DNA from: Carboxylicivirga sediminis | Lineage (GTDB): Bacteria > Bacteroidota > Bacteroidia > Bacteroidales > Marinilabiliaceae | DNA: 64,000 nucleotides | Assembly (NCBI RefSeq): GCF_018156225.1 | Contig: NZ_JAGTAR010000015.1 | Span: 62,001 to 126,000 of the forward strand | Direction: 5' to 3' | In this document: one piece after another, positions 52,956 through 62,607 of the stretch | How the letters are laid out: each line of letters opens with the position of its first letter | Position numbering within the stretch: the stretch's first letter is position 1 | Program-made: the position numbers and the translations under genes | The notes under the pieces: generated by a model | Database searches by the model: none | The model's input: the letters and a program-made list of their open reading frames with translations, nothing else | Told to the model about the DNA's origin: nothing

Positions 52956-53897
52956 ATGTATATACTAAAACTGATACGCCTTAAAAACCTTTTGATGATT
53001 GGCGGAATGCAATATGCATTGCGCTATGGATTAATTCAGCCTATTCTCGAACAGTTTGACTTGCATCCGGTTTTATCCCATTTTCGATTTGCTTTGGTGG
53101 TGCTGGCTACTTTGCTGCTGGCAGCATCGGGCTATATCATTAATGATTATTTCGACATTCGTATTGACCGAATTAATAAGCCTGGTAAGGTGCTGGTGGG
53201 TAAGTATATCACCCGCCGGATGGCCCTTTTTCTGCATGTGCTGCTGACCATTAGCGGTATACTAATAGGCTTGTTTATAGCTTATGTATCCCGCAAAGAA
53301 ATTTATGCCCTCATGTTTATCAGTACTCCGGTCATACTATGGTATTACAGTACAACATTTAAACGGCATATTGTTATTGGTAACCTGGTTATTTCCTTCT
53401 TAACAGGTATCGTTGTGTTGCTGGTGGTATCGGTTGAGTTTGCCATGCTGAGTAAAGTGCATGGACAGGCTATAATACGTACCGAGGCATGCTCAACAGC
53501 TTGGTTCTGGACAAGTGGCTTCGCCATTTTTGCATTTATTAGCAATTTTATTCGTGAGATAATTAAAGATACAGAAGATATAAAAGGCGATAAAGCGGTT
53601 GGTTGTAAAACCTTGCCTATTGCCTTGGGGTTGCCTTTAACCAAAGCTTTTGTACTAATCATTGTGGCTTTCACGTTAATAGCCTTGTGGGGTATTTATT
53701 TTTATGTAGATGATTTTCAGGATATCCCGTATGTATTGCCTTATTTTATAATCGGATTTACATTGCCACACTTCTTATTGGCAGTTAAATGGATAAAGGC
53801 CGGTACGCCTGCAGATTATCATCAGGTCAGCAACATCAGTAAGTTAATTATTCTGTTGGGAGTACTGTTTATTCTCATGGCTGGTCAGATGTTTTAA
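52956..53897 (+). CDS. UbiA-family prenyltransferase
   Basis: A 313-aa membrane protein with about eight helices. The two Asp-rich motifs of UbiA enzymes are intact: NDYFDIRIDRINKPGK (~64-80) and KDTEDIKGDKAVG (~207-219), which bind Mg and prenyl diphosphate. In Bacteroidota such proteins are often annotated as geranylgeranylglycerol-phosphate geranylgeranyltransferase or menaquinone/heme prenyltransferase; the substrate cannot be read here. It lies between kdsC and maf on the same strand. Confidence 0.82.
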   Translation: MYILKLIRLKNLLMIGGMQYALRYGLIQPILEQFDLHPVLSHFRFALVVLATLLLAASGYIINDYFDIRIDRINKPGKVLVGKYITRRMALFLHVLLTISGILIGLFIAYVSRKEIYALMFISTPVILWYYSTTFKRHIVIGNLVISFLTGIVVLLVVSVEFAMLSKVHGQAIIRTEACSTAWFWTSGFAIFAFISNFIREIIKDTEDIKGDKAVGCKTLPIALGLPLTKAFVLIIVAFTLIALWGIYFYVDDFQDIPYVLPYFIIGFTLPHFLLAVKWIKAGTPADYHQVSNISKLIILLGVLFILMAGQMF

Positions 53898-53995
53898 AAC
53901 ACATAGGCTATCTGCGCAATCCAATTTCATTGGTGCGTAATTGTTTTATATTTGCCTTTTGCATATTGATAATCTTAAAATATAGTTGCTCAGTA

Positions 53996-54568
53996 ATGAC
54001 TAACTACAAATTGATTTTGGCTTCACAATCGCCTCGCCGACAAGAGTTGCTTTCTCATCTGAATATTCCTTTTGATGTAATGGTTAAAGAGGATGTTGAG
54101 GAAACATATCCGGATGATATTCCGGCACATGAAGTACCTTTGTACCTGGCCCGGAAGAAGGCCTTGCCTTACGAAACCGATTGCAAGGCAGGCCATATAT
54201 TGGTGATAACAGCCGATACAATCGTGTGTTGTGATGAGCACATACTGGGCAAACCTGCCGATAAGAAGGAAGCAGAGAAAATGTTGCAGATGCTGTCGGG
54301 GCGTGCCCACGAAGTGATAACTGGCGTAGCACTTACCAGTGGCAGCAAGCAATCAGTGTTTACTGTATCAACCAAGGTGTTTTTTAAAACACTGACGCCA
54401 CAGGAAATTGATTTTTACATTGAACAATACCAGCCTTTTGACAAAGCAGGTGCATATGGTATTCAGGAGTGGATTGGCATGATAGGTATTGAGCGTATCG
54501 AAGGTTCTTACTTTAATGTGGTGGGATTGCCTGTGCAGAAGTTATATAACGAATTACAGAAATTTTAA
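53996..54568 (+). CDS. maf: Maf-family nucleoside triphosphate pyrophosphatase
   Basis: A 190-aa house-cleaning enzyme. It starts with LILASQSPRRQELLSHLNI, the Maf signature, and has the conserved ITADTIVCCDEHILGKPADK and DKAGAYGIQEWIGMIGIERI segments. Maf enzymes hydrolyse non-canonical or alarm-linked nucleotides. The frame is open 22 codons further upstream from a TTG, but the signature sits right at this ATG. It is 98 bp after the UbiA gene and is followed by the S46 peptidase after 22 bases. Confidence 0.9.
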   Translation: MTNYKLILASQSPRRQELLSHLNIPFDVMVKEDVEETYPDDIPAHEVPLYLARKKALPYETDCKAGHILVITADTIVCCDEHILGKPADKKEAEKMLQMLSGRAHEVITGVALTSGSKQSVFTVSTKVFFKTLTPQEIDFYIEQYQPFDKAGAYGIQEWIGMIGIERIEGSYFNVVGLPVQKLYNELQKF

Positions 54569-54590
54569 AAATCCTTATAAAATCAACAGA

Positions 54591-56750
54591 ATGATTAAAA
54601 GAATAGTATTGACATTGGTGGCGGCATTGTTTTTACAAACTTTTGCCAGAGCCGATGAAGGAATGTGGATTCCGATGTTGTTGAAAAAATACAACATTGA
54701 ACAGATGCAGGAGATGGGCTTTAAGCTGACAGCGGAAGATGTGTACAGTGTTAATCAGGCTTGTCTGAAAGATGCAGTGGTGATTTTTGGCCGTGGCTGC
54801 ACAGGTGAGCTGATTTCTGATAAAGGACTAATTGTGACCAACCATCATTGTGGCTATGGTCAGATTCAGTACCATAGCTCTGTTGAGCACGATTACCTGA
54901 CGAATGGTTTCTGGGCGATGTCACCCGAGGAAGAGTTGGTGAATCCCGATCTGACAGTGACTTTCCTGAAACGAATGGAAGATGTAACTGCACGCGTACT
55001 TGATGGCGTGAATGATGACATGAAAGTTGAGGAACGTAATAAAATCATTGCCCAAAATATCAAAGCTATCAAAGAAGAGGCGATTAAAGATACGCACTAT
55101 AAAGCTGTGTTGAAGCCTTTCTTTCAGGGTAATCAGTATTTTTTGTTTGTTAACGAGGTGTTCAAAGATGTTCGTTTGGTAGGCGCTCCTCCATCGGCTA
55201 TAGGTAAGTTTGGTGGCGACACCGATAACTGGATGTGGCCCCGTCATACCGGTGATTTTTCGATGTTCCGTATTTATGCTGATAAAGATAATAAGCCGGC
55301 AGCGTACTCAAAGGACAACGTGCCTTACAAGCCTGCAAAGCACTTTCCGGTTTCGCTAAAAGGTGTGAACGAAGGGGATTTTACCATGGTTTTCGGGTAT
55401 CCGGGCAGTACGTATCAGTACGTGCCATCATACCACCTGGAGATGCTGACTGAAACAGTGAATCCCAAGCTGATTGATGTGCGTACCGAAAAGCTGGCTA
55501 TTATGAACCGCTTCCAGGAGGCCGACCCTGCTGTACGTATTAAGTACGCAGCTAAAAACGCACGTATCTCTAACAGCTGGAAGCGCTGGATTGGTGAAAA
55601 CAGGGGGCTGGAAATTCTGGATGCCATCAACAAAAAACAAGCTTACGAAGAAGGGTTTATGGCCTGGGCCAAAGCCGAGGCCCCTGAGTATGCTGATTTA
55701 TTGGATAAATATAAAGCCGTTTATAAAGACTATACCAACTACAACCTGACGTATGGTTACTACCGCGAGATGATTCCATCTAACGGCATCGAGATTGCTA
55801 ATCTGGCTGGTAAGATGGAGGCTCTGGTGGCCCTTTATAAAGCCGATGAACTGAATGCTGAAGCTGCACAGAAACTTAAAGACGGGCTGGTGAAAAGCGT
55901 CAAATTATTCTTTAAAGATTACTATCAGCCACTGGATATGGAAATTTCGGCTAAGCTGTTAAGCATGTATGCCGAAAATATTGAAGCAACTTTTCAGCCA
56001 GGTGTGTACAATTTGATCAATGGTAAATTTAAGAGTGATGTTAATAAATATGTCGACTACCTCTTTGCCAAATCGATTTTTGATGAGGAGGCGAAGGTGA
56101 TTGAGTTTATCAATGGCTTCTCGGCCAAGTCGCTTAAGACATTGGAAAAAGACCCGGCTTACCTGCTCAATAAGAGCTTTGCAAGTGTGTATGGCGATAA
56201 GGTGTATCCGCAGCTGAAAAAGTACCGCAGTGAGCTGGCCGACCTGGATAAAGCCTACATGGCTGCTCAAATGAAGTACGAGTCGGATAGAATCTTTTAT
56301 CCCGATGCCAACTTCACTTTGCGTGTGTCATATGGTCAGGTGAAGGGCTATACTGCACGCGATGCTGTTTACTATAAGCACTATACAACTCTTGAAGGGA
56401 TTATGGAAAAGGATAATCCGGATATTTACGATTACCGCGTACCGGCCAAGCTAAAGGAGTTGTATAACAACAAAGACTATGGTCGTTACGAAGTGGACGG
56501 AACAGTGCCGGTTTGTTTTGTTGCTACTAACCACACAACAGGAGGTAACTCTGGTAGTCCGGTGCTCAACGCCGAAGGCCATCTGATTGGTATTAACTTC
56601 GATCGTGCCTGGGAAGGGGTGATGAGTGATTTGATGTTTAACCCTGAGCAATGTCGTAATATTTCTTTAGACATGCGCTATGTTCTGTTTATCGTTGACA
56701 AAATGGCTGGAGCTGGTTACCTGCTCGATGAGATGACTATTATTGAGTAA
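54591..56750 (+). CDS. S46 dipeptidyl-peptidase, DPP11 type
   Basis: A 719-aa exported serine peptidase (signal peptide ending FARADEG) of the S46 family. The catalytic His is in VTNHHCGYG (85/86), the Asp in GGDTDNWMWPRHTGDF, and the Ser in GGNSGSPVLNAEG (Ser654 in this numbering). Arg672 in GINFDRAWEGVMSD corresponds to the Arg that gives DPP11 its Asp/Glu specificity (Gly in DPP7), so acidic P1 specificity is predicted. The open frame reaches 34 codons further upstream, overlapping maf, but MIKRIVLTLVAALF is the natural signal-peptide start. It degrades peptides in the periplasm. Confidence 0.9.
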   Translation: MIKRIVLTLVAALFLQTFARADEGMWIPMLLKKYNIEQMQEMGFKLTAEDVYSVNQACLKDAVVIFGRGCTGELISDKGLIVTNHHCGYGQIQYHSSVEHDYLTNGFWAMSPEEELVNPDLTVTFLKRMEDVTARVLDGVNDDMKVEERNKIIAQNIKAIKEEAIKDTHYKAVLKPFFQGNQYFLFVNEVFKDVRLVGAPPSAIGKFGGDTDNWMWPRHTGDFSMFRIYADKDNKPAAYSKDNVPYKPAKHFPVSLKGVNEGDFTMVFGYPGSTYQYVPSYHLEMLTETVNPKLIDVRTEKLAIMNRFQEADPAVRIKYAAKNARISNSWKRWIGENRGLEILDAINKKQAYEEGFMAWAKAEAPEYADLLDKYKAVYKDYTNYNLTYGYYREMIPSNGIEIANLAGKMEALVALYKADELNAEAAQKLKDGLVKSVKLFFKDYYQPLDMEISAKLLSMYAENIEATFQPGVYNLINGKFKSDVNKYVDYLFAKSIFDEEAKVIEFINGFSAKSLKTLEKDPAYLLNKSFASVYGDKVYPQLKKYRSELADLDKAYMAAQMKYESDRIFYPDANFTLRVSYGQVKGYTARDAVYYKHYTTLEGIMEKDNPDIYDYRVPAKLKELYNNKDYGRYEVDGTVPVCFVATNHTTGGNSGSPVLNAEGHLIGINFDRAWEGVMSDLMFNPEQCRNISLDMRYVLFIVDKMAGAGYLLDEMTIIE

Positions 56751-56774
56751 TTATTACTCATGCAAGCATATTTC

Positions 56775-56801
56775 AAAGGCCATCCCATCGGGGTGGCCTT
56801 T
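56775..56801. terminator. Bidirectional terminator between convergent genes
   Basis: AAAGGCCATCCC pairs with GGGGTGGCCTTT around a 3-base loop (12 pairs, one wobble). It lies between the S46 gene and the polymerase gene that ends in the opposite direction. Confidence 0.7.
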
Positions 56802-56828
56802 GCTTTTGAGATGATATGGTCTGCTCTG

Positions 56829-59804
56829 TCAAATACTAATCGTTTCAACTGACTTTCGTAAGCGGGTATTCTCTTCCAGCGTCTGGTTATTTAAACGGTA
56901 CATTTGGCTTACTTCAATGCTTATAAAGCCATACTCTTCCACTACTTTGCCACGTATAAGGTAACAGCCTGGCCCTCTGAAGGGGTAGCGTTTAAATGAA
57001 TGGGCAAAATGTACCGTGTCCAGCCAGTAGCCATCAATATCCAGAAAAGTGCCAAATGACATATGTTCGCCACTGCTGGTGCGTGTGGGTTTGCGAGTGA
57101 TCAGGTAGCCCACTATTACCACTGTTTGATTAATGAAATGGGGCAGATCGGCGGCTTTTAGTAAACTGGGTAGCTGCTTCTCCAGTAGTTTAAAGGGCGA
57201 ACTCAATGGGAAACCCAGCAATTCCAGTTCATCAAAGGCATTTTCGAGCTCGTGCTCCCATAAAAGGGGTAGTTCAAATTCCCTTACAACTGTTTGAAAA
57301 AGCGTCGGCTCGGGCTTGGTCACTTTTGTGTGGCCTAGCAGGTAGTGAGCATCCCACAGCAGTTCTTTTTTTGTTTTGCCGGTAAACCGGAAAGCATCAA
57401 TACGTATTAGTATTAGCAGTTGTTCAAGCGATATGGGTACGCGCGTTACAAAATCGGCCAGGCTGGAGAACTCGCCAAACAAACCACGCTCGTTGAGCAG
57501 CAGCTCAACAGATTTTTTTTCAAGCCCATGAAGCATAAAAAAGCCCAAAAACAGTCGTTTATCTCTGATGATGCAAGGCCAGTCGCTCCGGTTAACACAG
57601 GGCGTTTCAATAATAGCACCATGCATGCGGGCTTCGTGCAGGTAAAGCTCAGGGCGATAAAAACCACCACCGTTATTTAAAGTAGCAACCATATATTCGC
57701 GCGGGTAATAAGCCTTAAGGAACAGAGCCTGATAACTCTCAACGGCGTAGCTGGCCGAATGTCCTTTGGCAAAAGCATAGTTGGCAAAGCTCTCAATTTG
57801 TCGCCATATATCGGCAATGGTTTGCCGGGCATAGCCTTTCTGTTGGCAGTTGCTGAAAAACTTATCGCGCACCTTCCAGAATTCGTTGCGCTGCCTGAAT
57901 TTCCACGACATGCCACGGCGCAGTACATCGGCTTCGTCCAGCGATAGACCGGCAAAGTAGTGTGCCACTTTAATCACATCTTCCTGGTAAACCATCACAC
58001 CGTAGGTTTCTTCCAGTAGGTTGTATAGTTCAGGCAGTTCCTCCCGTGCTTTTTCACGTCGGCCCTCATCCTGAAAGCGCAGAATGTATTCACGCATCAT
58101 GCCGCTTTTGGCTACACCCGGGCGAATGATAGAGCTGGCAGCTACCAGGCGCAGGTAGTCATCGGCCTTCAGTTTGGTGAGTAGCATGCGCATGGCCGGC
58201 GATTCAACATAGAAGCAGCCAATGGCTTTACCTACTTTCAGTAGTTCTTTAATATGCTCATCGCTTTTAAGTCTGGGGATATCATCAATATCAATTTCAT
58301 TACCAGTGTTTGCACGGATAATGCCCAGCGTGTCTTTAATCTTGCTCAGTCCTCTTTGGCTTAGGATATCAAACTTATGAAGCCCCACATCCTCGGCTAT
58401 GTACATGTCAAACTGGGTGGAGGGGAAACCTTTGGGCAAAAGTTCGGTGGACGAGTAGCAGTTCATGGGTTCTTCAGAGATAATGATGCCGCTGGAGTGA
58501 ATGCTGCAATGGCTGGGAAAACCATCGATAAACTGGCTGTATTTAATCACCCATTCGCCATACTTGCTTTCGGTAGCTAACGATGGGTTTTTCTGTAACG
58601 CTACTATTTCGTCGTCGGGCAGTCCAAACACCTTGGCTATCTCCCTGATAGCCGATTTGTATTTGAAGGTGACGTAGTTGCCCAACAGGGCCACGTGATC
58701 GTAGCCATATGTTTCAAAAATATACCGGGTCACAGCATCGCGGTCGGTCCACGAAAAGTCAATGTCAAAGTCGGGCGGCGACTGCCTGAAGGGGTTGATA
58801 AAGCGCTCAAAATATAAATCCAGCTCAATGGGGTCTACATTGGTGATGCGCAGCAGGTAGGCTACTAAGCTGTTGGCGCCGCTTCCCCGGCCAATGTGAT
58901 AAAAATTCTGACTGCGGGCATAGTCCACAATGTCGAGCGTAACCAGAAAGTAGGCGCAAAAGCCCAGGTCGCGTATTACTTCCAGCTCTTTATACATGCG
59001 TTTAACTACCTCCTCGTTTTTATTCGGAAAGCGGTAGCTCAGCCCTTCTTCACAACGTGTTTTCAGGAGCTCAAAATCAGCTTCTTTACTGCCAGTGAAA
59101 ACCTGCTTGTTTTTGTTGGTGCCAAAGCTAAAGTCGATGCTGCACGAGTCCAGCAACTTTTCTGTGTTTTCAATAATCTGCGGATAGGCAGCAAACAGTT
59201 GTTGTAGTTTGTCTTTGGGCAGGATGGTATCGGTTTCACTGGCCTGCTCGCTTTTAGGTAGTTTGCTCAGCAGGGTATTGTTGTCGATGGCTCGCAGCAA
59301 ACGATGCGCATTGTAATCGTGTTTGTTGCGAAAAGTGCAGGTGTGCTTAAGCACCAGTTTATCCAGGCGATTTCTCCAAGGAGAGAAGGGGAGCTGTTTC
59401 AGCTCTTCCGGCGAAATGCCAATGAACTCATTGTCGCGCAGCTCGTCATCGTCATGGGTAAAGGGATAGATGATATAGGCATTATCAAAAGATGGCGCCA
59501 GCGGGTCAAAACTGACCTTCTCGTGCAGATGAGGCGTCAGGTATTCGTTGATTTCTCTAAAGCCTGCATTGTTTTTTGCCAGAGCTATGTATTGCTGCTT
59601 CGTGCCGTTTCGAAAGTCAACACCCACCACCGGGAGGATGTTGTGCTGAGCCGCCAGGCGCACAAAATCAATGCTCGCTGCCGTGTTGTTGATATCAGTG
59701 AGGGCAAAAGTGGTGTATCCGTGATATGTGAGCACCTTAATCAAATCCTCGGTGGAGATGGTGCCGTATTTAAAGCTGTAGTATGAATGGCAATTGGTAA
59801 GCAT
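56829..59804 (-). CDS. DnaE2-like error-prone DNA polymerase III alpha subunit
   Basis: A 991-aa C-family polymerase, shorter than replicative DnaE (about 1150-1200 aa). The N-terminal PHP domain begins MLTNCHSYYSFKYGTISTED with ALTDINNTAASIDF. Polymerase motifs include GRGSGANSLVAYLLRI and the catalytic acidic strand PPDFDIDFSWTDRDAVTRYI, with GHSASYAVESYQALFLKAYY typical of the fingers region. The C-terminus has an OB-fold. Short length and pairing with a Y-family polymerase and an XRE-S24 repressor indicate a damage-tolerance (ImuC/DnaE2-type) rather than replicative role. Its start is 59 bases downstream of the Y-family gene's stop. Confidence 0.85.
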   Translation of the reverse strand: MLTNCHSYYSFKYGTISTEDLIKVLTYHGYTTFALTDINNTAASIDFVRLAAQHNILPVVGVDFRNGTKQQYIALAKNNAGFREINEYLTPHLHEKVSFDPLAPSFDNAYIIYPFTHDDDELRDNEFIGISPEELKQLPFSPWRNRLDKLVLKHTCTFRNKHDYNAHRLLRAIDNNTLLSKLPKSEQASETDTILPKDKLQQLFAAYPQIIENTEKLLDSCSIDFSFGTNKNKQVFTGSKEADFELLKTRCEEGLSYRFPNKNEEVVKRMYKELEVIRDLGFCAYFLVTLDIVDYARSQNFYHIGRGSGANSLVAYLLRITNVDPIELDLYFERFINPFRQSPPDFDIDFSWTDRDAVTRYIFETYGYDHVALLGNYVTFKYKSAIREIAKVFGLPDDEIVALQKNPSLATESKYGEWVIKYSQFIDGFPSHCSIHSSGIIISEEPMNCYSSTELLPKGFPSTQFDMYIAEDVGLHKFDILSQRGLSKIKDTLGIIRANTGNEIDIDDIPRLKSDEHIKELLKVGKAIGCFYVESPAMRMLLTKLKADDYLRLVAASSIIRPGVAKSGMMREYILRFQDEGRREKAREELPELYNLLEETYGVMVYQEDVIKVAHYFAGLSLDEADVLRRGMSWKFRQRNEFWKVRDKFFSNCQQKGYARQTIADIWRQIESFANYAFAKGHSASYAVESYQALFLKAYYPREYMVATLNNGGGFYRPELYLHEARMHGAIIETPCVNRSDWPCIIRDKRLFLGFFMLHGLEKKSVELLLNERGLFGEFSSLADFVTRVPISLEQLLILIRIDAFRFTGKTKKELLWDAHYLLGHTKVTKPEPTLFQTVVREFELPLLWEHELENAFDELELLGFPLSSPFKLLEKQLPSLLKAADLPHFINQTVVIVGYLITRKPTRTSSGEHMSFGTFLDIDGYWLDTVHFAHSFKRYPFRGPGCYLIRGKVVEEYGFISIEVSQMYRLNNQTLEENTRLRKSVETISI

Positions 59805-59863
59805 GTTTATTTGTTGTTGAACCGTTGATTTGTTTATGATTGCGGACTAATTTTAGCATCGCA

Positions 59864-61111
59864 CTATGCACCACGGATCATCTTCTGACTCCGTACTTCG
59901 GGCTTCGGACTAATAATAGCCCCATCCATCTGTCCGTTAAATGGGTTCATTTGTTTTACATGGCGTGCCCGCATGCCCTGAGCGCGTTTGACGGCATCTT
60001 CGCCGTAACGTCCACGCAGTTTGTCCATGGCCTGGTAGAGCTTAATCATCTTAAACGAGTCCTCAAACAAGCGTATCTGGTAGCTGCCGCCAACCAGGTT
60101 GCTAAAGCGCACGCCAATCAGGCGAACCAGTACCCGACGATTGTACACTTTATCAAACAGGTCTTTCACCGTTTCAATAAGTGTATGATCCAGAGATGTG
60201 TAAGGGATGTGCTTTTGTTTGGTATGTGTTTGAAAATCGGAGTAGCGCACCTTTACTGACACACATGATGTGAGCTTATTGCTATTACGCAGCTGATAGG
60301 CCAGGCTTTCGGCCATACCCACCAGTATGCTTTTGAGCGTGTACACGTCGGTGGTGTCCTGCTCAAAAGTACGCTCGGTAGAAATGGATTTACGCTCGCT
60401 CCAGGCTACTACCGGCGTGTTATCAATGCCCTGTGCCTTTTTCCAGATGGCAATGCCGTTTTTGCCCAGTACGCGTTCCAGCAGTTCGGGTGGCATCTCC
60501 TGCACGGTGCGTACTCGCTCAATGCCCATGCGTCGTAGCAGATGATAGGTTTTGTTGCCCACCATGGGTATTTTCTTGATGGATAGAGGAGCCAGAAAGG
60601 GTTTTTCGTAGCCCGTTTCTATCTGAATGTGGTTATTGGGCTTAGCTTCACCAGTACCCACTTTAGCTACGGTTTTACTGGTTGATAAGCCAAATGAGAT
60701 AGGGAGCTTAGTTTCGTGAATGATTTCTTCGCGTAGTTCTTTGGCCCACAGATAGGTGGTTTTAATGTAGCGATCCATGCCTGTTACATCAATGTAAAAC
60801 TCATCGATGGATGATTTCTCGAAAAGGGGAGAACGCTCCCTGATGATGTCGGTAATGGTATTGGAATATTCGCTGTAGGCCTGACTGTTGCCCCTGATGA
60901 CTTTGGCATGGGGGCACAGCTGCCGGGCCATACGCATAGGCATGGCCGAATGTATGCCATAAGTGCGGGCCTCGTAGCTACAGGCCGCTACCACGCCTCG
61001 GTCTGATGTTCCGCCAATCAGCACCGGAACGCCTATCAACTCCTTATTTATCAAACGCTCGCACGACACAAAAAAAGTGTCTAGATCCAGATGCAAAATT
61101 GATTTATTCAT
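59864..61111 (-). CDS. dinB: Y-family DNA polymerase (DinB/ImuB-like)
   Basis: A 415-aa translesion polymerase. The N-terminus SILHLDLDTFFVSCERL holds the first catalytic Asp; KSSIDEFYIDVTGMDRY holds the Asp-Glu pair, so it is catalytically complete (unlike classical ImuB). Helix-hairpin-helix (IKKIPMVGNKTYHLLRRMG) and little finger follow. The C-terminal tail is short and carries a lysine-rich clamp-binding candidate. It forms a divergent unit with the XRE-S24 repressor gene and is followed by the DnaE2-like polymerase, together a two-polymerase mutagenesis cassette. Confidence 0.88.
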   Translation of the reverse strand: MNKSILHLDLDTFFVSCERLINKELIGVPVLIGGTSDRGVVAACSYEARTYGIHSAMPMRMARQLCPHAKVIRGNSQAYSEYSNTITDIIRERSPLFEKSSIDEFYIDVTGMDRYIKTTYLWAKELREEIIHETKLPISFGLSTSKTVAKVGTGEAKPNNHIQIETGYEKPFLAPLSIKKIPMVGNKTYHLLRRMGIERVRTVQEMPPELLERVLGKNGIAIWKKAQGIDNTPVVAWSERKSISTERTFEQDTTDVYTLKSILVGMAESLAYQLRNSNKLTSCVSVKVRYSDFQTHTKQKHIPYTSLDHTLIETVKDLFDKVYNRRVLVRLIGVRFSNLVGGSYQIRLFEDSFKMIKLYQAMDKLRGRYGEDAVKRAQGMRARHVKQMNPFNGQMDGAIISPKPEVRSQKMIRGA

Positions 61112-61141
61112 TTAATTGTCGATTATATCGTCATTTATCAT

Positions 61142-61171
61142 ACTATAATATAGTCATCTTTCGTATATTTG
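61142..61171. promoter_or_regulatory. Divergent promoter/operator of the damage-tolerance cassette
   Basis: A palindrome ACTATA-A-TATAGT (61142-61154) lies in the 143-bp gap between the dinB-like and XRE-S24 genes, next to TATATTTG (61164-61171), a perfect Bacteroidota -7 box for the repressor gene. The palindrome is a candidate repressor site. Confidence 0.5.
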
Positions 61172-61254
61172 TAAATCATTCTAGCCTTCAAAATGAGGGT
61201 GAGAATGGCAAGCTATTGATAATCATGGTTAAAAAATTTCAATACAGATAGTCT

Positions 61255-61968
61255 ATGTATTTTGCAGATAATATTAAGTTCTTGAGAAAGCGTAAGGGTA
61301 TGTCACAGAGTGATTTGTCGGGTGTATTGGAGCTGACTCGCACCACGTTGGCAGGCTATGAAAAAAGTGTGCAGCCGCCATTTAAAACACTTATCCGTTT
61401 TGCCGAGTATTTTAATGTTTCCATCGATGCGTTGGTACGCTATAAATTAGATGCATTGTCGGAGTTTCAGTTATCGCAGATTGAAGGTGGATTTGATATT
61501 GATGTAACCGGGCAAAAGTTGAGGTTGTTGACTATTTCGGTTAGCGATGAGGGAGAGGAGAATATTGAACTGGTGCCGGTGAAAGCACAGGCCGGCTATG
61601 CATCCGACTACGGTGATACTGGGTTTATAGCCTCATTGCCAAAATTCTCCTTACCCTTTTTACCAAAAGATAAAACATACCGAACGTTTCAGATTCAGGG
61701 CGATTCGATGTTGCCCATCCCCGAAGGTGCCTGGGTAACGGGCTCATATATTCAAAACTGGCAGATGATTAAAGATGGTACGCCTTGTATAGTTGTAACG
61801 CGCGATGAAGGTATTGTCTTTAAGGTGGTGTATAATCAGGTGCAAAGTAAACAGTCGCTGCTGCTGGTGTCCACCAATCGACTGTATAAGCCATATGAAT
61901 TAAATGTGAGTCAGATTGTTGAGGTTTGGCAGTTTGAAACCTATAATGGTTTTGAGATTGAGCGATGA
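61255..61968 (+). CDS. LexA-like XRE-S24 transcriptional repressor
   Basis: A 237-aa repressor. Residues 1-65 are a Cro/CI-type helix-turn-helix (RKRKGMSQSDLSGVLELTRT). The C-terminal half is an S24 autoprotease: putative cleavage site Ala113-Gly114 in KAQAGYASDYG, catalytic Ser151 in IQGDSMLPI and Lys190 in GIVFKVVYN. The layout matches repressors that are cleaved on RecA activation. Divergent from the DinB-DnaE2 pair, it is the likely SOS-type regulator of that cassette and of itself. A palindrome lies in the shared promoter. Confidence 0.88.
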   Translation: MYFADNIKFLRKRKGMSQSDLSGVLELTRTTLAGYEKSVQPPFKTLIRFAEYFNVSIDALVRYKLDALSEFQLSQIEGGFDIDVTGQKLRLLTISVSDEGEENIELVPVKAQAGYASDYGDTGFIASLPKFSLPFLPKDKTYRTFQIQGDSMLPIPEGAWVTGSYIQNWQMIKDGTPCIVVTRDEGIVFKVVYNQVQSKQSLLLVSTNRLYKPYELNVSQIVEVWQFETYNGFEIER

Positions 61969-62059
61969 TGATTGCCGGGTATTTTATGAACCTGCAATTG
62001 GGTGCTGCTTCGAAGAAGATGATTATCTTTACTCAAAACCTTAAAATATTAAATGAATT

Positions 62060-62527
62060 ATGAGAATTACTTTATTAATCCTTATAGCAGGATTTGGCTT
62101 TGCATGCAATAATATCAAACAGAATTCAACAACTTTTCCGGAGCAATATGTAGGTACCTGGCAGTTGATATCGTCCGATTATCACAGTAAAGATTCGGTG
62201 ACTTCGAATATGGTAGATGGGCAAGAGATGATTAAAATTATCACTCCCACGCATTTTGCTTTTTTTCTACATGATTTACAGCAGGGTAAAGATAGCAGCA
62301 CAGTCGCCTATATGTCGGGTGGCGGCACAATGGACTTTAGCAATGGCGAGTATGTTGAAAACCTTGATTTTTGTACCGCTCGTACCTGGGAAGGTCACTC
62401 GTTTAAATTTAAGTTGGAGCTAAAGGGCGATACACTTATTCAGCAGGGAGTGGAAGAGTTGGAAGAGCTTGGCTTGGGTGATGAGAACCTGTTGCTAATT
62501 GAAAAGTATGTGCGCGTAAAGGAATAG
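62060..62527 (+). CDS. Lipocalin-like lipoprotein
   Basis: A 155-aa lipoprotein (GFGFAC, Cys16) with a small beta-barrel pattern: YVGTWQLISSDYHSKDSV near the N-terminus, then ITPTHFAFFLHD and KFKLELKGDTLIQQGVEEL. This resembles lipocalin-like and DUF4488-type proteins that bind small hydrophobic molecules. No catalytic motif was seen. It is followed by the DUF6263 gene after 80 bases. Confidence 0.6.
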   Translation: MRITLLILIAGFGFACNNIKQNSTTFPEQYVGTWQLISSDYHSKDSVTSNMVDGQEMIKIITPTHFAFFLHDLQQGKDSSTVAYMSGGGTMDFSNGEYVENLDFCTARTWEGHSFKFKLELKGDTLIQQGVEELEELGLGDENLLLIEKYVRVKE

Positions 62528-62607
62528 TGGAGCCAGACGTTTGCCCTGACGCAATCCTGAATAAATTTTCTTAGCTTCGTAACATTATAATTAATAAACC
62601 TAATATT

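Noticed and set aside
54489-54590. Longer start for the S46 peptidase overlapping maf
   Set aside because: The extension reads maf coding DNA in another frame, and the signal peptide begins at the internal ATG.
51010-55640. Several open frames of 60-120 codons opposite or overlapping the porin, KdsC, Maf and S46 genes
   Set aside because: They lie inside well-supported genes with normal motifs and have no family features of their own.
59304-59786. A 160-codon open frame antisense to the DnaE2-like gene
   Set aside because: It is a shadow of the polymerase PHP domain coding sequence, which has clear family motifs.
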